Shown piece by piece: positions 59,848-64,000 of a stretch of 64,000 nucleotides of DNA. Positions within the stretch are counted from its first letter, which is position 1; every line of letters starts with the position of its first letter. Source of the stretch: JANRKF01 sp964519595. GTDB taxonomy: Bacteria > Pseudomonadota > Alphaproteobacteria > Rickettsiales > SXRF01. A model generated the notes under the pieces. It saw only the letters and a list, made by a program, of their open reading frames with translations, was not told where the DNA came from and ran no database searches. The stretch is from contig CAZFJN010000004.1 of assembly GCA_964519595.1 (NCBI GenBank), positions 1 through 64,000 of the forward strand, given 5' to 3'. A program made the translations under genes and the position numbers.

Positions 59848-60834
59848 CTAAGGTTTCCGGCGCGATCTGATGTAAAACCATGCTCCGGGCAGGCTGATTA
59901 TCATTTGCAATAATCCGATCTGCACGGAAACCGCCAGAGAGGCGTTTTTGGAGATTCCGGCGAGGGCTAATAATCCAACCATGCCAAGTTCACGAACTCC
60001 CCAGCCGCCAATTGAAATTGGCAATGTGGTAAGTAAAAGCACCATTGGCACAAGAATAATACTATCAGCAATGCTCAGAGTTTCTCCAAGGCTTGCCAGC
60101 AATATTACAACAGTTATGCAGAAAATACCATGTGACAGAATTGCCAGCAGAATAATCAGAAGAAAATCAGCAACAGATAAAACAATGCGGCGGATATTTA
60201 TCAGCAAGGCTGAGAATTTTCCGATAATTCCATGCGCGGTAAGGCGTGGCGCGTAAAACAGCAGGATAATTCCGCCAGCGGCAATTGCCAAAAATCCGCT
60301 TGCTATGCTTGATAGTGGAAAAGAAGGCAGGAATTTAATTAGCCAGGGAATTCCGCAAGCAACCATCAGGCAGACTGCGGCGATAGCAAACAGGCGGTCG
60401 ATGATAACGCTGTGAACGCACATGGAAAGGGGAGTTTTTTCTGATCTTAGCAGCATTGCGCGCATAAAATCGCCGCCGATAGTACCAGGCAGGCAAGAAT
60501 TAAAAAATGAGCTGATAAAATTCAGCTTGATAAAGAAGCGTGAATTTCTAAGAGGTGAATTTTTTGTCTCCTCATTGCCGGATAATAATAAATTTCCAGA
60601 TAATAATAAATTTCCTGCTAATAATAAGACTATTTTTTTCCAGCGAAATGTTGCGAGCAGAAACTGTAAAATCATCAAAGAAAAAGCGCCAAAAATTATC
60701 AGCGGATTCTGTCTGGCCAGCAATTCGCGCATTGATTCGACATCAATCTCATGCGCGGCATAGCCTAGCATAAAGGCTGAGAGAATTATTTTGATAATGT
60801 TAAGAGCAAGGCGATTCAAGCGTTGATTTGTCAT
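59848..60834 (-). CDS. Lysylphosphatidylglycerol synthase TM region/UPF0104 family flippase-like protein
   Basis: 328 residues with about eight transmembrane segments. The YbhN/UPF0104 family core is clear: SSFFNSCLPGTIGGDFMRAMLLRSEKTPLSMCVHSVIIDRLFAI, and LTTLPISIGGWGVRELGMVGLL. Family members resemble the membrane half of MprF. The soluble aminoacyltransferase half is missing, so a lipid or glycolipid translocation role is guessed. A repeated GNLLLSGNLLLSGNE (18-base units, 60583-60633) interrupts the N-terminal part. Converges on the DUF6580-like gene. Confidence 0.83.
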   Translation of the reverse strand: MTNQRLNRLALNIIKIILSAFMLGYAAHEIDVESMRELLARQNPLIIFGAFSLMILQFLLATFRWKKIVLLLAGNLLLSGNLLLSGNEETKNSPLRNSRFFIKLNFISSFFNSCLPGTIGGDFMRAMLLRSEKTPLSMCVHSVIIDRLFAIAAVCLMVACGIPWLIKFLPSFPLSSIASGFLAIAAGGIILLFYAPRLTAHGIIGKFSALLINIRRIVLSVADFLLIILLAILSHGIFCITVVILLASLGETLSIADSIILVPMVLLLTTLPISIGGWGVRELGMVGLLALAGISKNASLAVSVQIGLLQMIISLPGAWFYIRSRRKP

Positions 60835-60903
60835 GAGAATTATTTTATACGGTCTTTATGAACTTTATGTAAAGTATGTAAAGCCTTGCGGTTTATAGTG
60901 ATT

Positions 60904-61959
60904 ATGAAATTTAGTAGATTATTTAGCAGATTATTTAGTGGATTATTTTATGTTGTGACCTTGTTGTTGGCAACGGCATTTTTTATTTCTTATACAGATA
61001 GTTATGCGAATGATTCTGCGAAGAATGATAAGCTTACAATGCTTAATGTATCATATGATCCAACGCGCGAATTTTATCAGGAATATAACAGGATTTTTGC
61101 TAAATACTGGCATGATAAATCCGGACAGAATGTTGAAATAAGGCAGTCGCATGGCGGCTCAGGCAAGCAGGCGCGCGCGGTAATTGATGGTTTACAGGCA
61201 GATGTGGTAACGCTTGCTCTGGCTTATGACATTGACATTATCGCAGAAAAAACCAATTCCTTGCCTGCTGATTGGCAAAGTAAACTCGCCAATAACAGCG
61301 CTCCTTACAGCTCGACTATTGTGTTTTTAGTGCGAAAAAATAACCCTAAAATGATCAAAGACTGGGAAGATCTAATAAGAAGCGATGTAAAAGTTATAAC
61401 GCCAAATCCTAAAACTTCCGGCGGCGCGCGCTGGAATTATCTGGCGGCTTATGGTTTTGCGCTGCGTAAAAATTCTGGTGATGAAAACAAGGCAAAAGAA
61501 TTTGTAAAAAAACTATTTGCCAATGTTCCGATTCTTGATGCCGGCGCGAGAGGATCAACTACCAGCTTCATTCAGCGCAATATAGGCGATGTGTTGCTGA
61601 GCTGGGAAAATGAGGCATTTCTTGCGCGCGATGAATTTGGCGCTGACAAGTTTGAAATTATAATTCCTTCCTTGTCGATTGTTGCTGAAACTCCGGTTGC
61701 TGTGGTTGAAAAAAACGCTGCAAAGAATGGAAATCTGGCAGTAGCGCGTGAATATCTGGAATTTTTATACGGTAAAGAAGCTCAGGAACTTGCGGCGAAA
61801 CATTATTACCGTCCGGCAAATCAGGAAATATTTGCCAGATATCGTGATAAATTTCTTCAATTGAATATGATAACCATAAAAGATCTCGGCGGTTGGCAAG
61901 AGGTGCAGAAAAAACATTTCAACGATGGTGGAATTTTTGATCAGATTATGAAAAAATAG
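60904..61959 (+). CDS. Sulfate/thiosulfate ABC transporter substrate-binding protein
   Basis: Periplasmic oxyanion-binding protein (Sbp/CysP family), about 351 residues. Signal peptide with hydrophobic core LFYVVTLLLATAFFISY. Family motifs: LLNVSYDPTREFYQEYNRIFAKYW, IRQSHGGSGKQARAVIDGLQADVVTLALAYDID, PNPKTSGGARWNYLAAYGFAL, and GARGSTTSFIQRNIGDVLLSWENEA. ATG 60904 is preferred over upstream non-ATG starts. The permease and ATPase genes (cysT, cysW, cysA) are not next to it, so it is an orphan here. Tandem TTTAGTAGATTATTTAGCAG-like DNA lies at the signal-peptide start (60910-60950). Confidence 0.9.
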   Translation: MKFSRLFSRLFSGLFYVVTLLLATAFFISYTDSYANDSAKNDKLTMLNVSYDPTREFYQEYNRIFAKYWHDKSGQNVEIRQSHGGSGKQARAVIDGLQADVVTLALAYDIDIIAEKTNSLPADWQSKLANNSAPYSSTIVFLVRKNNPKMIKDWEDLIRSDVKVITPNPKTSGGARWNYLAAYGFALRKNSGDENKAKEFVKKLFANVPILDAGARGSTTSFIQRNIGDVLLSWENEAFLARDEFGADKFEIIIPSLSIVAETPVAVVEKNAAKNGNLAVAREYLEFLYGKEAQELAAKHYYRPANQEIFARYRDKFLQLNMITIKDLGGWQEVQKKHFNDGGIFDQIMKK

Positions 61960-62023
61960 AGTATGAAAAAATAGAGTATGAAATAGATTCAATTATTTGC
62001 CAGCTTTTCTATTTTCCAGCTAT

Positions 62024-63103
62024 TCAATATTTCGTAAGCGGCCAGAGGTAATTTTCTGAGAATTCAGTGGCAAAAGTTGCTTCCAGCATATATTTCGCAA
62101 CCAGCCGCTCATTATAGTGATTATGCGCTTTTTCCCAGCCTGATTTGGCGATTTTTTTCCGCTCTTCATCATGAGCAAGATAGTAGCGAATTTTTTCCAG
62201 CAATTCTTCTTTTGAATCAAAAAATATCATTTCCTTATCTTCAACAAACAGCTCTTCAAGGCGGTTATCGCGCGTGGTAAAAACCAGCAAGCCGCTGCCT
62301 AAATAATGTGCAATGCGATCTGATGAATAAAGATATAAATCATCATCAGCGGCTTTGTTGTAATTGCCGCGTGACCAGATCTGGCTGATATTTATTCCGA
62401 TTTTTGCCTGATTAATTGCTTCGAAATAGCCGGCATTGTAAAGCAGTGGTTTTCCGTTCATTCCATGATAATCAATTTTTATGCCGTTATCTGCCAGATA
62501 AAGCGGATATTCAATACGGCGATCGCCAGGAATTGAGCCTTTAAGCGCGCGTAAAGCCCAGAAAACATCATGTGGTTGATCAGAGCGTTCAAAACAGCGT
62601 GGCCATTCAATAGAGGAATCAACTATATTTGGCGCGTAAGCAATCATTGAGCCTTGCTGCGCGAATTTTTCCAGCCCTGCTCCGGCAGTGGTGATAAAGG
62701 TAGCGTCAACTGCCGCCAGCTTGCTGTTTATTTGCCTGATATTGTGAGGATTGCAGATTATGTCGACATTAAACTGCGCTATTTTAACTGCCGGAAACAT
62801 GTTTCGTGCCGCAAATAATGCTTCCGGCGAGATAAGATCAGCATGAACAAGGATTATAAGCTGTGGTTTAATATTGCTGCAAACTTCAAGGAAAAAGCGG
62901 CTGATATGTTTTATTTTATGAGTTTTTGTACCGTAAATTCCAGGCGTTGAAAACTGCGCCAGCGAATAAAGCAGATCACGGTCGCTTAGAAAATATACAT
63001 GATGACCATTGCGAATCAGACCATTGGCAAGTTTTAGCCCTTGATCATAATAGCGCGCGCCGCGATGTTTAATATTGCCGTTAGCTACGAGGAGAATTCT
63101 CAT
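62024..63103 (-). CDS. Glycosyltransferase, GT-B fold (CgeB/Glyco_trans_1_2-like)
   Basis: 359 residues. Begins MRILLVANGNIKHRGARYYDQGLKLANGL, contains LAAVDATFITTAGAGLEKFAQQGSMIAYAPNIVDSSI, YHGMNGKPLLYNAGYFEAINQAKIGINISQIW and a C-terminal SDRIAHYLGSGLLVFTTRDNRLEELFVEDKEMIFFDSKEELLEKIRYYLAHDEERKKIAKSG, the standard end of CgeB-type glycosyltransferases. Probably acts on a surface polysaccharide. The next gene upstream on the same strand is another glycosyltransferase, separated by element C. Confidence 0.85.
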   Translation of the reverse strand: MRILLVANGNIKHRGARYYDQGLKLANGLIRNGHHVYFLSDRDLLYSLAQFSTPGIYGTKTHKIKHISRFFLEVCSNIKPQLIILVHADLISPEALFAARNMFPAVKIAQFNVDIICNPHNIRQINSKLAAVDATFITTAGAGLEKFAQQGSMIAYAPNIVDSSIEWPRCFERSDQPHDVFWALRALKGSIPGDRRIEYPLYLADNGIKIDYHGMNGKPLLYNAGYFEAINQAKIGINISQIWSRGNYNKAADDDLYLYSSDRIAHYLGSGLLVFTTRDNRLEELFVEDKEMIFFDSKEELLEKIRYYLAHDEERKKIAKSGWEKAHNHYNERLVAKYMLEATFATEFSENYLWPLTKY

Positions 63104-63241
63104 CTTCAGCTTTCATGGTTGCAGATTTATAAACAGATGCTTTAAGCAGACCTTTTAAGAATATCTTTTAAGAATATATTTTAAGCAGATATTACCGCGA
63201 AGAAGAGCAACACAGCAAGAGATTATAGCAATTTATTATAA

Positions 63242-63432
63242 TAGACCTCTTTCGAAACTAAATATTTGTGAATTTTCGATATTGATTATGACTTTGCAGT
63301 ATACTCCTATAACAACATATCGTCATCCTTTGGCTTGACCAAAGGATCTTTTTACTGTTGCACAAGATCCTCTGATCAAGTCAAAGGATGACGTCATATA
63401 ATCAACTCTTTAAGCGTTTCGAAAGAGGTCTA
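63242..63432. mobile_element. Nested-palindrome MITE-like element C with IS5-like ends
   Basis: 191 bp with perfect 17-bp terminal inverted repeats (TAGACCTCTTTCGAAAC at 63242-63258, complement at 63416-63432). Inside, CGTCATCCTTTGGCTTGACC and further bases (from about 63321) pair with an imperfect complement ending GGATGACG (to about 63394) to give a long inner hairpin. No ORF. The ends resemble terminal repeats of IS5-group elements as I remember them, with flanking TA. The remaining 63104-63241 spacer is AT-rich, with AGAATATCTTTTAAGAATATATTTT repeats. Confidence 0.8.
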
Positions 63433-63436
63433 ATGA

Positions 63437-64000
63437 TTATACTGTCCATTTTGCGACATTATTTGCAAAAGCTTTTTCTCCGTTGATGTAGGCAAATATT
63501 CCGGATAGTTCGTAGAAACTTTTTTGCGCTTTCATTTTATTACCAAGCAGTGCGAATTTTATAATGCGATAAAAAGAAAGAATAATCTTGCTTATGCATT
63601 TGGCAAAATATTTAGTAAAGCTGTAATGTTTGCGATAATAATAACCGCGTGACCAGCCGCAATGCCAGGATTTTATACGTTCAACTTTGCAACTGGAAGG
63701 CGTTGAGTTTCCTGGCAGATGGTAAGCAAGGGCTGTTTTAAGCAAAGAAACTCGCCAGCCGGATTTCACCATGCGGCGGCATAAATCATTTTCCTCATAA
63801 AACAGGAAAATATTTTCATCAAATAAGCCGCTATCGGCAAGCGCCGACATACGCAGCAACATCAACGCGCCAACAACAGAGCTGGCATCAGCAACATCAG
63901 TTTTTTGCGCGGAAGAATCTGTATAAGAATTAAAAGAAGAATTTGCATAATCAGCATTTACGGCAAAATCACAAGAGCTGCTCATCGTTGCGCCAAGAAT
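63437..64000 (-). CDS. Glycosyltransferase family 2, C-terminal part (5' end beyond the window)
   Basis: The frame is open to the window end (five more codons before the first internal ATG at 63985), so this is the C-terminal portion. Recognisable GT2/rhamnosyltransferase segments: VGALMLLRMSALADSGLFDENIFLFYEENDLCRRMVKSGWRVSLL followed by LAYHLPGNS, the typical acceptor-side region. A Ser/Asp/Ala-rich insert (about 40 residues) precedes it. The C-terminal 50 residues are basic and hydrophobic. Stops 5 bases from element C. Probably cotranscribed with the downstream glycosyltransferase unless element C terminates transcription. Confidence 0.83.
   Translation of the reverse strand: MLGATMSSSCDFAVNADYANSSFNSYTDSSAQKTDVADASSVVGALMLLRMSALADSGLFDENIFLFYEENDLCRRMVKSGWRVSLLKTALAYHLPGNSTPSSCKVERIKSWHCGWSRGYYYRKHYSFTKYFAKCISKIILSFYRIIKFALLGNKMKAQKSFYELSGIFAYINGEKAFANNVAKWTV

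Overview
The window reads as chromosome of a free-living or loosely host-associated, low-GC, motile alphaproteobacterium, probably from a draft or metagenome assembly because it contains three runs of exactly 100 N. The lineage call rests on the gene set: CtrA, ChpT and RcdA (the alphaproteobacterial cell-cycle circuit), an AddAB rather than RecBCD system, a PhoR-type kinase of alphaproteobacterial type, class I PHA synthase, and a metal-cysteine-free HemB. I cannot name the genus. No rRNA, CRISPR array, prophage or complete insertion sequence is visible.

Layout. 0-3 kb (minus strand): a partial tRNA-Lys, then tgt-ydbH-ynbE-ydbL, which pairs queuosine insertion with an intermembrane lipid-transport bridge. 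3.4-10 kb: a membrane PAS/HD-GYP-like sensor with a decayed HD-GYP site, arginine catabolism (astC-astA), pdxH, queD and a small secreted unknown. 10.6-22.5 kb: regulation and motility: a receiver-Fis protein overlapping tail-to-tail with an S24-like repressor, chpT, the cheA-cheW-cheY-cheB-cheR cluster, ctrA, fliI-fliJ and a CsoR-like gene. 22.6-30 kb: bamE, glpX, phaC and surface-polysaccharide genes (two glycosyltransferases and an O-antigen ligase/polymerase). 30-53 kb: an orphan RepA-like ATPase, addB, guaB, an unknown, rhlE, an ornithine decarboxylase with a candidate leader peptide followed by a deoxyhypusine-synthase-family gene (polyamines), rmuC, glmU, pgpA-cinA, trpBA, a short glutamine-synthetase-like gene, trxA and addA. 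53-64 kb: rcdA, ydfG, phoR, trpS, hemB, ubiX, membrane proteins, an orphan sulfate-binding protein and two more glycosyltransferases, the last cut by the window edge.

How genes work together. ChpT, CtrA and RcdA belong to one phosphorelay/proteolysis circuit that in relatives drives flagellar and chemotaxis genes, many of which are here. AddA and AddB form one helicase-nuclease although they lie on opposite strands about 14 kb apart; inverting the intervening segment would rebuild the canonical addB-addA-trxA order. Tgt and QueD both serve queuosine. Ornithine decarboxylase and the DHS-like enzyme would make putrescine and then probably homospermidine.

The most unusual property is repeat content. 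Many intergenic regions carry their own degenerate 7-16 bp tandem repeat, and many proteins carry in-frame low-complexity expansions, including 15-bp units inside addB and addA. Three 147-191 bp elements share a nested-palindrome architecture with perfect terminal inverted repeats and no coding capacity. The best candidates for something undescribed are the ornithine decarboxylase leader ORF, the nested-palindrome elements, the decayed HD-GYP sensor, and the repressor whose catalytic serine is replaced.
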